From the NCBI GenBank assembly GCA_045811525.1, contig JBJMTV010000035.1:21280-85279 (forward strand): 64,000 bases of DNA, in the 5' to 3' direction. Shown here piece after piece: positions 17,536 to 26,453 of this stretch (its first letter is position 1; each line of letters opens with the position of its first letter). The DNA is from VAZQ01 sp045811525. GTDB lineage: Bacteria > Pseudomonadota > Alphaproteobacteria > Rhizobiales > Xanthobacteraceae. The position numbers were made by a program, and so were the translations under genes. The notes below the pieces were generated by a model that saw only the letters and a list, made by a program, of their open reading frames with translations, was not told where the DNA came from and ran no database searches.

Positions 17536-18188
17536 GCGGCCGTCTCCATCCCCGCCAGCGCTCGCGCCGCGTCGGTCAGCGCAGCGGAAGCTCTGCTTGG
17601 GTCGGCGAACACCCATTCTCCCATCGCGACGAAATCCGCGCCGGCAGCGGCAAGGGGTGCAATCTCTGCAGGCGCCATGGCATACCCCACGCACGGGACC
17701 TCGAACAACTCGGCCCACCAGGTGACACGCTCGGTCACTGCGTCGAAAGGCGGACGCTGGCCGCTCTCGTCTGGATCGCCAAACATCACGTAATCGGCGC
17801 CGGCCTCGGCTGCCCGCATTGCATCATCGCGCGTGACAAGCGCACCGCATCCGGCGATCCGCTCTGGTTTCAGCGTGGCTAGCGCCACCTCTAAGTTGGC
17901 AAGGCCCGCGACGTGGGCGCCGTCCGCGCCGGCACGTGCCGCAAGCTCCACAGATCCATCGAGCAGCAGTGCAGTGCCATTGCGCTGAATAGTCGGTGCG
18001 AGCGCCTTGGCGTAGCCGGTGCGGCCACGCTCGTCAGACGCGGGTAGCCGCAGCAGCACGGCAGCGATGTCGACGACCCCCAAGGAGCCGGCAAGCATGT
18101 TCTCGAGCCCGGCAGCATGCGGCGGGGCGACGAGATAAAGGCGCGGAGCTGGCCGCCGCGTCTCTTCCAACTTGTCTCGGGACGCCAT
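17532..18188 (-). CDS. Thiamine-phosphate-synthase-like protein (ThiE paralogue)
   Basis: A 218-residue TIM-barrel protein of the ThiE/TenI superfamily. LYLVAPP opens the barrel, LDGSVELAARAGADGAHVAGL matches the second conserved block and AEAGADYVMFGDPDE the third. The TxTK and GGI phosphate-binding motifs of genuine ThiE are not visible, so it may be a divergent paralogue rather than the thiamine enzyme. It overlaps the Sel1 gene and lies downstream of fba and the TctC gene. This neighbourhood is known in rhizobia, but its meaning is not. Confidence 0.72.
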   Translation of the reverse strand: MASRDKLEETRRPAPRLYLVAPPHAAGLENMLAGSLGVVDIAAVLLRLPASDERGRTGYAKALAPTIQRNGTALLLDGSVELAARAGADGAHVAGLANLEVALATLKPERIAGCGALVTRDDAMRAAEAGADYVMFGDPDESGQRPPFDAVTERVTWWAELFEVPCVGYAMAPAEIAPLAAAGADFVAMGEWVFADPSRASAALTDAARALAGMETAA

Positions 18189-18275
18189 GGCCGGTCGACT
18201 TGCCCCCGCAATCGGGCGGAAAGGCGGCGTGTATAACCCAGTAATCCTTCGATAGGGTAAAAGGTAGCAGCTAAC

Positions 18276-19268
18276 CTATTGCGATCCCTCAAGTCCAAGC
18301 TGACGCACCAGAGCGCCCCATTTCTCGGTTTCCGCTTTGATATAGGCCTGGATGCCCTCGACCGAGGGCGTGTCATGCGGAATGAGGCCAATGGCCTTGA
18401 TGCGCTGCTGCATCTCCGGCGCAGCGATGATACGACGCATTTCGCTGTGCAACTTTTCCACGATCGGACGAGGTGTGTCGTGCCGGGCAAACAAGACATG
18501 CCAGGAGACCGCCTCGAGGTCTGGCATGCCGACGGCCTCAGCGATCGTTGGGACCTCCGGCAGGGTGTCAAACCGCGTCGCCGAGGTGACGGCGAGTGCC
18601 CGCAGCTTGCCGTCCTTGATCAGCGGCAACGAGGCGCCTGCCTCGGCAACGGCAGCCGACACGTGGCCTGCTGCCACGTCGGCGATGGACTGCGGGCTGT
18701 TGCGGTACGGCACGTGAGGGATGTCGAAGCCGAACGTCTGCTTCAACAACTCCATCGTCAGATGCGGCGCGCCGCCAATTCCGGATGAGCTGTAGCTCAG
18801 CTCGCGGCCGTGCTCCTTGGCATATTTGATGAACTCAGGAACCGAGTGCACTGGCAGCGTCGGATCGACAATGAAAACGAACGGCGATTTGACGTAGTGG
18901 GAAATGGGCATGAAGTCGGTGAGCGGGTTGAACGGCCGCTGCTTGAACAAGGTTGGCCTGATTGCCAGAACCGCGCTGGTAGCCACGGCCAGGGTATAAC
19001 CATCGGGCGGCCCTTTCACGATCGTTTCACCCGCCACGACGCCGGCGCCCCCCGGGCGATTGTCGATGATCACCGGCTGACCAAGGCTCTGGGAAAGCCT
19101 TTCTCCATAGAGCCGCACCAGGGTATCCATGCCGGTGCCGGCGGCGAGTGCGACGAGGATGGTGATGGGGCGGCTGGGATAGGTCTGCGCCTGCACCTTG
19201 TGCGCGAGCACGACGGCGAGAGCCAATCCCGCTGCCAAAGCCCAAGTGCTCGCGCGCCGTCTTCTCAT
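18276..19268 (-). CDS. TctC/Bug-type periplasmic solute-binding protein
   Basis: A 330-residue protein with a signal peptide (about 8-28, ALAAGLALAVVLAHKVQAQ) and the family start TYPSRPITILVALAAGTGMDTLVR. Other family blocks are VIIDNRPGGAGVVAGE, GPPDGYTL, PHVPYRNSPQSIADVAAGHV and the C-terminal KWGALVRQLGL. Such receptors bind carboxylates for tripartite tricarboxylate transporters. No tctA or tctB gene is adjacent, so it is an orphan receptor. AGGA precedes the ATG. It sits 47 bp downstream of fba on the same strand. Confidence 0.92.
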   Translation of the reverse strand: MRRRRASTWALAAGLALAVVLAHKVQAQTYPSRPITILVALAAGTGMDTLVRLYGERLSQSLGQPVIIDNRPGGAGVVAGETIVKGPPDGYTLAVATSAVLAIRPTLFKQRPFNPLTDFMPISHYVKSPFVFIVDPTLPVHSVPEFIKYAKEHGRELSYSSSGIGGAPHLTMELLKQTFGFDIPHVPYRNSPQSIADVAAGHVSAAVAEAGASLPLIKDGKLRALAVTSATRFDTLPEVPTIAEAVGMPDLEAVSWHVLFARHDTPRPIVEKLHSEMRRIIAAPEMQQRIKAIGLIPHDTPSVEGIQAYIKAETEKWGALVRQLGLEGSQ

Positions 19269-19315
19269 GCCGTTCCTGGGTGCTGCTGCAGTGTTGGCTC
19301 GCGAGCCGGAGCGGC

Positions 19316-20341
19316 TCAGGCGGCCTTCTTCTCCAGGTCCTGCTTCCACTGTCCACGTGCAGCGAGGCTGTTCATCATGGCACGATGGCTGAAGGCGCGC
19401 TGGGCGGCGGCGACATTCTCCGGCTTGCCCGCCCACGCCTTCTGTGGAGCGGCTTGCAGTGCTCGGCCGTAGCTGAACGTGAGCCGCCATGGGCAGCCGC
19501 CGATCCGGTTCATGGCGTCGAGATGGGCTGTCGCTTCCTCTTCGCTCTGCCCGCCGGAGAGGAATGCGATGCCGGGGACCGCGGCCGGCACGCAGGCCTT
19601 GAGCACCTTTACCGTCTTCTCTGCTACTTCATCGACACCAGCGCGTTTCGCCGCCTTTTTGCCGGCGATCACCATGTTGGGCTTCAGCACCATCCCCTCG
19701 AGCGCGACGCGCTGATAGTAGAGCTGCTCGAACACCGTTTTCAGCACCCATTCGGTAATCATGTAGCAGCGGTCGGCGTCATGCGCGCCGTCCATCAATA
19801 CCTCGGGCTCGACAATGGGAACAATGTTCTCCTCTTGGCAAAGCGCGGCATAACGGGCCAATGCATGCGCATTGGTGATGAGCGCGGCGTAGCTCGGAAT
19901 GCCTTCGCCAATGTCGATCACCGCCCGCCATTTCGCGAACCTCGCTCCAAGCCCTCGGTATTCGACAAGCCGTTCCCGCAACCCGTCCAGCCCTTCCGTG
20001 ATCACCTCGCCAGGGCAAAACGGCAGCGGCTTGGTGCCTTTATCCACCTTGATCCCCGGTATCGAGCCTGCCTTCTCGATGATCTTGACGAGAGGTGTCC
20101 CGTCCTTCGCGTTCTGGCGAATGGTCTCGTCGTAGAGGATGACGCCCGAGATGCATTTCGACATGGCCTCGTTCGAGCGAAACAACAGCTCTCGGTAGTC
20201 GCGGCGGCTGTCCGTGTTGGATTCGACGCCGATCGCATCGAAGCGATTCTTGATGGTACCCGACGACTCGTCCGCAGCGAGAATGCCGCGTCCCGGCGCG
20301 ACCATGGCTTCGGCAACCTTGTTGAGTTCAGCGAGGTTCAT
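19316..20341 (-). CDS. fba: Fructose-bisphosphate aldolase, class I
   Basis: A 341-residue Schiff-base aldolase that cleaves fructose-1,6-bisphosphate to DHAP and glyceraldehyde-3-phosphate. Visible signatures are GRGILAADESSGTI (18-31), the IVEPEVL strand (176-182) and the lysine of LKPNMV (K220), which forms the Schiff base. A final LEKKAA replaces the tyrosine-ended eukaryotic tail. AAGGAGG lies 6 bases upstream of the ATG. It is the last glycolytic gene of the tkt-gap-pgk-fba group, all on the minus strand. Confidence 0.96.
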   Translation of the reverse strand: MNLAELNKVAEAMVAPGRGILAADESSGTIKNRFDAIGVESNTDSRRDYRELLFRSNEAMSKCISGVILYDETIRQNAKDGTPLVKIIEKAGSIPGIKVDKGTKPLPFCPGEVITEGLDGLRERLVEYRGLGARFAKWRAVIDIGEGIPSYAALITNAHALARYAALCQEENIVPIVEPEVLMDGAHDADRCYMITEWVLKTVFEQLYYQRVALEGMVLKPNMVIAGKKAAKRAGVDEVAEKTVKVLKACVPAAVPGIAFLSGGQSEEEATAHLDAMNRIGGCPWRLTFSYGRALQAAPQKAWAGKPENVAAAQRAFSHRAMMNSLAARGQWKQDLEKKAA

Positions 20342-20456
20342 CGCAAGCCTCCTTGTCTTTGACGCATGCGCTTAGACGATTTTGCCGCCTGCTGGTGCGA
20401 TTGGCAAAGGGCAGACCGCGGCGCCCAAAGGACCGCACGTCGTTTCAAGGACGTGT

Positions 20457-21647
20457 TCATCGGACCCGCAACGCTTCGACCCCCGGCAAGGCCTTGCCCT
20501 CGAGCCACTCGAGGAACGCACCTCCGGCCGTCGAAACGTAGGTGAAACGTTCGGTGACACCGGCGTGGTTGAGCGCCGCGACGGTATCGCCGCCGCCGGC
20601 GACCGAGACAAGCTTGCCCGCGGCGGTAAGTTCCGCGGCGGCTTCCGACACCGCGACCGTCCCGGCGTCGAACGGAGCAAGCTCGAAGGCACCGAACGGA
20701 CCGTTCCAAACCAGAGTCTTGATCCGTGCCAGGACCGAGCAGACCTGCTCGATGCTGTGCGGGCCAATATCAAGGATCATTTCGTCGTCGGCGACACTGT
20801 CGAGCGTGACCACGCGCGATGGCGCATGCGCCGCGAAGCTCTTCGCGACGACGGCATCGACGGGCAGCACGATCTCGCATCCTTTCTCCCGCGCTCTGCC
20901 GGTGATGTCCTGCGCAGTCTGCAGCAGGTCATGCTCGCAGAGCGACTTGCCGACGTGATGACCGAGCGCTGCCAGGAAAGTGTTGGCCATTCCGCCGCCG
21001 ATCACCAGCACATCGACCTTCGCGATGAGATTGCCGAGAAGATCGAGCTTGCTCGACACTTTGGCTCCGCCGACGATCGCCGCGAGCGGTCGCATGGGTC
21101 GGTCCAACACAGTGCCCAGCGCGTCAAGCTCGGCCTGCATGGTGCGACCCGCGTAAGCCGGCAGGCTGCGCGCCAGTCCGTCAACGGAGGCGTGCGCACG
21201 GTGCGAGACGGAAAAGCCATCGTTGACGTAGATGTCACCCAGGGCAGCAAGGGCCGCCACAAAGGCGGCGTCGTTCTTCTCCTCGCCGACATGGAAACGG
21301 GTGTTCTCGAGGCACAGGATGTCGCCGGAATGCATTGTATCGATGGCTTTGCGAGCTTTCTCGCCGATGCAGTCTTCGGCGAACGCCACCGGACGCTTCA
21401 AGACGTCGGCTATGGCCGGCACGACCTGCTTCAGCGATTGTGTGGGATCGACCCCCTTCGGGCGCCCAAAATGCGACAGGAGGATCACCTTCCCGCCCTT
21501 GTCCGCAAGCTCAAGCAGCGTAGGCGCCACGCGCTCAATGCGGGTCGTGTCCGTGACTTTGCCGGAGTCGGTGGGGACATTGAGGTCGACGCGCACAAGG
21601 ATGCGCTTGCCCTTGACCTCCGCCACCTGATCCAGCGTCCGAAACAT
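20457..21647 (-). CDS. pgk: Phosphoglycerate kinase
   Basis: A 396-residue monomeric kinase that converts 1,3-bisphosphoglycerate and ADP to 3-phosphoglycerate and ATP. It has the N-terminal substrate block RILVRVDLNVPTDSGKVTD, the basic patch LLSHFGRPKG, the hinge and nucleotide region (IVGGAKVSSKLDLL) and the Gly-rich VAGGGDTVAALNHAG near the end. The length is normal. It lies between gap and fba with 115 bp to fba. The start at MFRTLDQ was kept because it aligns with the family N-terminus. Confidence 0.97.
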   Translation of the reverse strand: MFRTLDQVAEVKGKRILVRVDLNVPTDSGKVTDTTRIERVAPTLLELADKGGKVILLSHFGRPKGVDPTQSLKQVVPAIADVLKRPVAFAEDCIGEKARKAIDTMHSGDILCLENTRFHVGEEKNDAAFVAALAALGDIYVNDGFSVSHRAHASVDGLARSLPAYAGRTMQAELDALGTVLDRPMRPLAAIVGGAKVSSKLDLLGNLIAKVDVLVIGGGMANTFLAALGHHVGKSLCEHDLLQTAQDITGRAREKGCEIVLPVDAVVAKSFAAHAPSRVVTLDSVADDEMILDIGPHSIEQVCSVLARIKTLVWNGPFGAFELAPFDAGTVAVSEAAAELTAAGKLVSVAGGGDTVAALNHAGVTERFTYVSTAGGAFLEWLEGKALPGVEALRVR

Positions 21648-21788
21648 GCTGCTCGTTAGGGCCGCGATTGCGCAGTTGGCATTATTGGTGCGGCACCCTC
21701 GTTTGCGCTTCGCAAGTGAGCTCGCGGCAAGATCACTGCAAGAACGGCGCGAACTTCTGAACCACCACAGTTTCGTTCGGCGGAAGAC

Positions 21789-22796
21789 TTAGATCAGCTT
21801 GCCCATGGCCACCGCAGTGTCGATCATGCGGTTCGAGAAGCCCCACTCATTGTCGTACCACGACATCACGCGCACCAGCGTGCGGTCCATGACCTTCGTT
21901 TGGTCCATCGCAAAGACCGAGGAACGGGCGTCATGATTGAAGTCGCTCGAGACATTGGGTGCCTCCGTGTAGCCGAGAATGCCCTTGAGCTGCTGCTCAG
22001 CCGCACGTTTCACCGCCGCGTTGATTTCGTCCTTGCTGGTGGCGCGCTTGGCCACGAACTTGAAATCAACCACTGACACATTCGGCGTCGGCACCCGGAT
22101 GGCCACGCCATCGAGCTTGCCGTTGAGCTCCGGCAGCACCAAGCCGACGGCCTTGGCGGCGCCGGTAGAGGTGGGGATCATGTTCAGCGCTGCGGCGCGC
22201 GCCCGATAAAGATCCTTGTGCACCTGATCGAGCGAAGGCTGGTCATTGGTGTAGGAGTGCACCGTCGTCATGAAGCCCTTCTCGATGCCAACCGCGTCGT
22301 TGAGCACCTTGGCCACGGGCGCGAGACAGTTCGTGGTGCAGGACGCGTTCGAGACTACCTTGTGCTCCTTGGTAAGCTCCTCGTGGTTGACCCCATAGAC
22401 AACCGTGAGGTCAGCGCCCTCGGCAGGTGCAGAGATGATCACCCGCTTGGCGCCGGCGGTGAGGTGACCGCTGGCTTTGTCCTTGGCGGTGAAAATACCC
22501 GTGCACTCGAGCGCGATGTCGACTCCGAGCTCCTTCCACGGCAAGGTCGCGGGGTCCTTGATCGCCGTTACCTTTATGGTGCCATTGCCGACGCTGATGC
22601 TGTCGCCGGTAACCTTCACCTGACCGGGGAAACGGCCGTGCACGCTGTCGAAGCGTAGTAGGTGCGCGTTAGTTTCGACCGGAGCCAGGTCATTGATGGC
22701 AATCACCTCGATGTCGTTGCGCTCTGCCTCCGCGATAGCGCGCAACACGTTGCGCCCAATGCGCCCGAACCCGTTTATGGCGACACGAACTGACAT
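21789..22796 (-). CDS. gap: Glyceraldehyde-3-phosphate dehydrogenase, type I
   Basis: A 335-residue NAD-dependent dehydrogenase. The Rossmann motif VAINGFGRIGRN opens the protein, the catalytic cysteine is in SNASCTTNCLAP (C153), and SWYDNEWGFSNRM closes it. The start at MSVRVAI was chosen over an ATG 15 bases upstream because AAGGAG lies 7 bases before it. The 141 bp between its stop and pgk hold no recognisable element. It is part of the tkt-gap-pgk group used in glycolysis and gluconeogenesis. Confidence 0.97.
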   Translation of the reverse strand: MSVRVAINGFGRIGRNVLRAIAEAERNDIEVIAINDLAPVETNAHLLRFDSVHGRFPGQVKVTGDSISVGNGTIKVTAIKDPATLPWKELGVDIALECTGIFTAKDKASGHLTAGAKRVIISAPAEGADLTVVYGVNHEELTKEHKVVSNASCTTNCLAPVAKVLNDAVGIEKGFMTTVHSYTNDQPSLDQVHKDLYRARAAALNMIPTSTGAAKAVGLVLPELNGKLDGVAIRVPTPNVSVVDFKFVAKRATSKDEINAAVKRAAEQQLKGILGYTEAPNVSSDFNHDARSSVFAMDQTKVMDRTLVRVMSWYDNEWGFSNRMIDTAVAMGKLI

Positions 22797-22832
22797 TCCC
22801 GGCTCCTTCATTCCGCTCCGCTTCTGACGCGC

Positions 22833-24893
22833 CTAACCGAGCTTGGCTATCGCAATATCGGCGACCGCTTCCGGCGTAATGCCGAAATGGCGATAAAGGT
22901 CCTTGTAGGGAGCGCTCGCGCCAAAGCTCGCGAGCCCGACAAAAGCACCATCCGAGCCGATGATCTCGTCCCAGCCCTGCCGGACCGCCGCTTCTACTGC
23001 TACCTTGACCTTGGCGCTGCCGATGATTGTCTGCCGCTCGGCGGAGGGTTGGGCCCGCAACAGCTCGAAGCAGGGCACCGACACGACGCGCGCGGAAACC
23101 CCGCGCTGCGCCAACAACTTTTGCGCGGCTACTGCGATTGCGACCTCGGAGCCGGTGGCAAAGAGCGACACCTCTGCCGGCCCGCCGGCGGCTGCGATCT
23201 CGTAGGCACCGGCCGCACAGCGGTTCTCGCTGTCGAGGCCAAGCCGCAATTGCGGCAAGCTCTGGCGCGTCAGTGCAATGATGCTCGGGCGATCTGCACG
23301 CTCAAGCGCCAGCTGCCAGCACTCTATCGTCTCGACTGTGTCGCAAGGACGTAGCACCAGCAGGTTCGGGATCGCGCGCAAGGCGGCGAGATGTTCGACG
23401 GGTTGATGTGTCGGGCCGTCCTCGCCGAGTCCGATTGAATCATGCGTCATGACATGAATGACGCGCTCGCCCATCAGCGCGGCAAGCCGAATGGCGGGAC
23501 GGCAATAATCGGAGAAGACCAGGAAAGTGCCGGAATAAGGGATAATACCGCCATGCAGCGCCATGCCGTTCATGGCAGCTGCCATGCCATGCTCACGTAT
23601 GCCGTAATGGATGAACCGCCCGCCATAGTCGGCTGCCGAGAGCACCGCCATGCCTTTCGGCTTGGTGTTGTTCGACCCGGTGAGATCGGCCGAGCCGCCG
23701 ATCATTTCCGGGACGGCGGCGACGAGCGCTTCGAGAGCGCTTTCCGACGCGGCACGGGTGGCCATTTCCTTGGGCGCAGCCGCGAGCTTCTCCTTTACCG
23801 ACCGAACGGCGGCAGCAAGCTTCTGCTCGGGCAAGACGCCTGCAATCCGCCGCTCGAATTCCGCCCGCCGTTGTGGCGGGAGCTGCGCGACCCGCTTGAG
23901 CCATTCGTGCCGTTGAAGCTTTCCCGGCTCGCCGGTGCTCAGCCAGAGGGTGCCCACATCGGCCGGAATGGCGAACGCGGGCTCTGACCAGCCGAGCTTC
24001 TCGCGCGCGGCTTTGATTTCCTCGGCACCGAGAGGCGAGCCGTGGCTCTTCTCTGTGCCGGCCTTGTTCGGCGCTCCGAAACCGATCGTCGTCCGGCAGG
24101 CGATGAGGGTCGGGCGCTCCGACTCCTGTGTCCGTTCGAGGGCGGTGAAAATCGCGTTCGGATCATGGCCGTCGACGCGGCACGTTGCCCATCCGGCCGC
24201 TTCAAAGCGTTTCACCTGGTCGACCGAGTCGGAAAGCGAGAGCGGTCCATCGATGGAAATGCCATTGTCGTCGAACAGCACGACGAGCTTGTTGAGCCGG
24301 AGGTGCCCCGCGAGGGCGATGGCTTCCTGGCTGATCCCCTCCATGAGATCCCCGTCCGAGGCGAGCACATAGGTGCGGTGATCGACTAGATCGGACCCGA
24401 ATGCCGCCGCCAAATGACGCTCCGCGATGGCCATGCCCACCGCGTTGCCAAGGCCTTGACCAAGTGGGCCGGTCGTCGTCTCGACTCCGGGGGTGACGAA
24501 ATTCTCGGGATGACCTGGGGTGATCGAGCCGAGCTGACGGAAGCGCTTGATCTGACCCAGCGTCATGGCCGAATGGCCGGTGAGATAGAGCAGCGCGTAA
24601 ACCAGGATCGAGCCGTGCCCGGCAGACAAAACGAAGCGGTCGCGATCTGGCCATGCAGGATCGCTCGGATCGAACTTGAGGAACTCCCGAAACAGAACGG
24701 TGACGACATCCGCCACGCCCATCGGCAGCCCGGGATGGCCGGATTTCGCCTGCTCGACCGCATCCATGGCCAGCGCCCGGATGGCATTGGCCATCCGCTC
24801 ATGCTGGGCGCGGCTGGCGCGAGCGTTGTGGCGCTCAGTGGCTGCGAGCGAGGCGGGGGTGGAGGCGCTCACAGATGCTTTTGGAAAGCTCAT
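22833..24893 (-). CDS. tkt: Transketolase
   Basis: A 686-residue TPP enzyme of the pentose phosphate pathway. Domains in order are the TPP/PP domain (about 30-350; GHPGLPMGVADV, GPLGQGLGNAVGMA, ASDGDLMEGISQEA), the pyrimidine domain (about 370-545; GGSADLTGSN, RFIHYGIREHGMAAAMNG, THDSIGLGEDGPTHQPVEHL) and the C-terminal regulatory domain. Key TPP and substrate residues are present. It is the first gene of the tkt-gap-pgk-fba group and is divergent from the DUF4164 gene across 90 bp, which must hold both promoters. Confidence 0.97.
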   Translation of the reverse strand: MSFPKASVSASTPASLAATERHNARASRAQHERMANAIRALAMDAVEQAKSGHPGLPMGVADVVTVLFREFLKFDPSDPAWPDRDRFVLSAGHGSILVYALLYLTGHSAMTLGQIKRFRQLGSITPGHPENFVTPGVETTTGPLGQGLGNAVGMAIAERHLAAAFGSDLVDHRTYVLASDGDLMEGISQEAIALAGHLRLNKLVVLFDDNGISIDGPLSLSDSVDQVKRFEAAGWATCRVDGHDPNAIFTALERTQESERPTLIACRTTIGFGAPNKAGTEKSHGSPLGAEEIKAAREKLGWSEPAFAIPADVGTLWLSTGEPGKLQRHEWLKRVAQLPPQRRAEFERRIAGVLPEQKLAAAVRSVKEKLAAAPKEMATRAASESALEALVAAVPEMIGGSADLTGSNNTKPKGMAVLSAADYGGRFIHYGIREHGMAAAMNGMALHGGIIPYSGTFLVFSDYCRPAIRLAALMGERVIHVMTHDSIGLGEDGPTHQPVEHLAALRAIPNLLVLRPCDTVETIECWQLALERADRPSIIALTRQSLPQLRLGLDSENRCAAGAYEIAAAGGPAEVSLFATGSEVAIAVAAQKLLAQRGVSARVVSVPCFELLRAQPSAERQTIIGSAKVKVAVEAAVRQGWDEIIGSDGAFVGLASFGASAPYKDLYRHFGITPEAVADIAIAKLG

Positions 24894-24983
24894 GTTATAA
24901 TTGCCGGATTGCTCAGGCAGCCTCTAGCATGGAGGGCTGGGGAGTCAAAGAACAGCCGCAGCAACGGCTGGAGTGGAGGGACC

Positions 24984-25265
24984 ATGAGCGAGTCAGGCGC
25001 CATCGACGCCGCCAACCGGCGGCTCGCACGCGCGCTCGATGCATTGGCTGCTGCGGCGGAACGGCGAGGCCAGGGCGATCGTGCCGAGACCACGCGCGGT
25101 GCTCAGTTGCACGCGCTGGCTCTTGACCGATCGCGTCTTGGCGCGGAGCTTGATGCCATGGCCGCACGGGCGCGCGCGTTGGAACGGGCGAACCGCGAGG
25201 TTGCGCAACGGCTCAGTGCCGCAATCGATACGGTGCGCTCGCTTCTTCCGGGGAGCGGCGACTGA
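24984..25265 (+). CDS. DUF4164 family coiled-coil protein
   Basis: A 93-residue, Ala/Arg-rich helical protein with a likely coiled coil through its length (RLARALDALAAAAERRGQ... ELDAMAARARALERANREVAQRL). It matches the alphaproteobacterial DUF4164 family in size and in position, between tkt and zapA. A GGAGGG ribosome site precedes the ATG. The function is unknown; linkage to zapA suggests a cell-division accessory role. Confidence 0.8.
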   Translation: MSESGAIDAANRRLARALDALAAAAERRGQGDRAETTRGAQLHALALDRSRLGAELDAMAARARALERANREVAQRLSAAIDTVRSLLPGSGD

Positions 25266-25292
25266 GGTCAGTATCCGCTGCATTGGAGTGTC

Positions 25293-25679
25293 ATGCCGCA
25301 GGTCAGCGTTACCATCAATGGCCGTCAGTTCCGGATGGCCTGCGAGGAGGGCGAGGAGGCGCATCTCGTGCAGCTCGCCGCGGATCTCGATTCACGTATC
25401 AGCCGGTTGCGCGGCCGCTTCGGCGAGATCGGCGACACCAGGCTTACAGTCATGGCGGCGCTCACGCTCGCTGATGAGCTCTCCGAAACCAAACACAAGC
25501 TGCAGCATATCCAGCCCGAGCTCGCCGCCTTGCAGGAGGCCGGCTCGGCTTCTGCGGAACACGCGCAGAGCACGCAGGCGGCAGTGGCGGCGGCGCTCAA
25601 CGCTGCGGCGGAGCGCATCGAAAATATCACGCGCGAGCTCAACCAATCCATGCCCGAAGACACTGTGCCGATGGGTTGA
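25293..25679 (+). CDS. zapA: Cell division protein ZapA
   Basis: A 128-residue FtsZ-ring-associated protein that promotes bundling of FtsZ filaments. The N-terminal globular part (VSVTINGRQFRMACEEGEE, LAADLDSRIS) and the central helix (RLTVMAALTLADELSE) fit ZapA. The C-terminal half is a coiled coil (about 65-118). It lies 27 bp after the DUF4164 gene and probably shares its transcript. Confidence 0.92.
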   Translation: MPQVSVTINGRQFRMACEEGEEAHLVQLAADLDSRISRLRGRFGEIGDTRLTVMAALTLADELSETKHKLQHIQPELAALQEAGSASAEHAQSTQAAVAAALNAAAERIENITRELNQSMPEDTVPMG

Positions 25680-25683
25680 CAGC

Positions 25684-26238
25684 ATGTTGCAAAAGGTCGG
25701 CATCGCAGGTCTTGTACTGTGTCTGCTGGGGATGGTTGCGCCGTCTCGCGCCATTGCTGCCGAAGCAAACACCCCGTCTGTTGTCATCCTGGTCCGCCAT
25801 GCCGAGCCCGGATCCCTGCCGGCAAACGATCCCGGCTTGACTGCTAGCGGGCAACGCCGTGCGCACGACCTTGCCGCTGCGTTGCAATTCGCCAACCTCA
25901 CAGCTGTTCTCACTTCCACCGCACGCCGTGCGCGTGAAACCGCTCAGCCGCTCGTAGACCGGCTTGGGCTCGTCCCCATCGCCGTGCCGGTCGGAACGGT
26001 CGAGGAGCACGTCGCGTCATTGACCGCGGCTGTACGGGGCGGGCGCGGTGCGGTTCTGGTCGTCGGCCACAGCAATACAGTGCCGGCACTGATCGCCTCG
26101 CTCGGTGGTCCGCGCCTGCCGGACCTCTGTGACGTCCATGACCGGATGTTCGTGCTGGGCCTCTTTGGCGAGCATGTGCATCTGATACGCAGCCGGTATG
26201 GCGCGGCTCAAAGCGATTCCGGTCCGGATTGTCCGTGA
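25684..26238 (+). CDS. Secreted histidine phosphatase superfamily protein
   Basis: A 184-residue protein with a signal peptide (about 5-26, GIAGLVLCLLGMVAPSRAIAAE) and a branch-1 histidine phosphatase core. The phospho-accepting histidine is in LVRHAEPG (H39) and the second catalytic histidine in VVGHSNTVPAL. The length is short for the family and it lacks the cap of cofactor-dependent mutases, so a phosphatase is more likely. It starts 4 bp after the zapA stop and lies between zapA and the 6S RNA gene. The substrate is unknown. Confidence 0.85.
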   Translation: MLQKVGIAGLVLCLLGMVAPSRAIAAEANTPSVVILVRHAEPGSLPANDPGLTASGQRRAHDLAAALQFANLTAVLTSTARRARETAQPLVDRLGLVPIAVPVGTVEEHVASLTAAVRGGRGAVLVVGHSNTVPALIASLGGPRLPDLCDVHDRMFVLGLFGEHVHLIRSRYGAAQSDSGPDCP

Positions 26239-26264
26239 GGTGGCAAGCCAGTCACAGAGCGATT

Positions 26265-26435
26265 ACATTGCCTGCCGCGGGGCTGCCTGGTGCGTCAGGA
26301 GCCATATCCCCGGGGCCTTATCGATCCTTAAGGGAGCTGTCCCTGGCCGGGCTCGTGGGTCCGGACATATGGCGCCCACCTACTTTCGTAGGGAACCCGG
26401 GATCGACACTCCAACGGCCAGCGCGGCTCCGCACT
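26265..26435 (+). ncRNA. ssrS: 6S RNA (boundaries approximate)
   Basis: The 215-bp gap just upstream of fau, downstream of the zapA group, is the standard alphaproteobacterial location for 6S RNA, which mimics an open promoter and binds sigma70-RNA polymerase. The sequence folds into a long rod. For example CCATAT-CC-CCGG (26302-26313) pairs with CCGG-AC-ATATGG (26361-26372), enclosing a purine/pyrimidine-rich central region with GATCCTTAAGGGAG. No open frame explains it. The ends are estimated. Confidence 0.72.
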
Positions 26436-26453
26436 CATCACCAGGGCGGCCGG

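Noticed and set aside
20382..21659. Plus-strand frame of 425 codons opposite pgk
   Set aside because: Pgk on the other strand has every family motif; the opposite frame has none.
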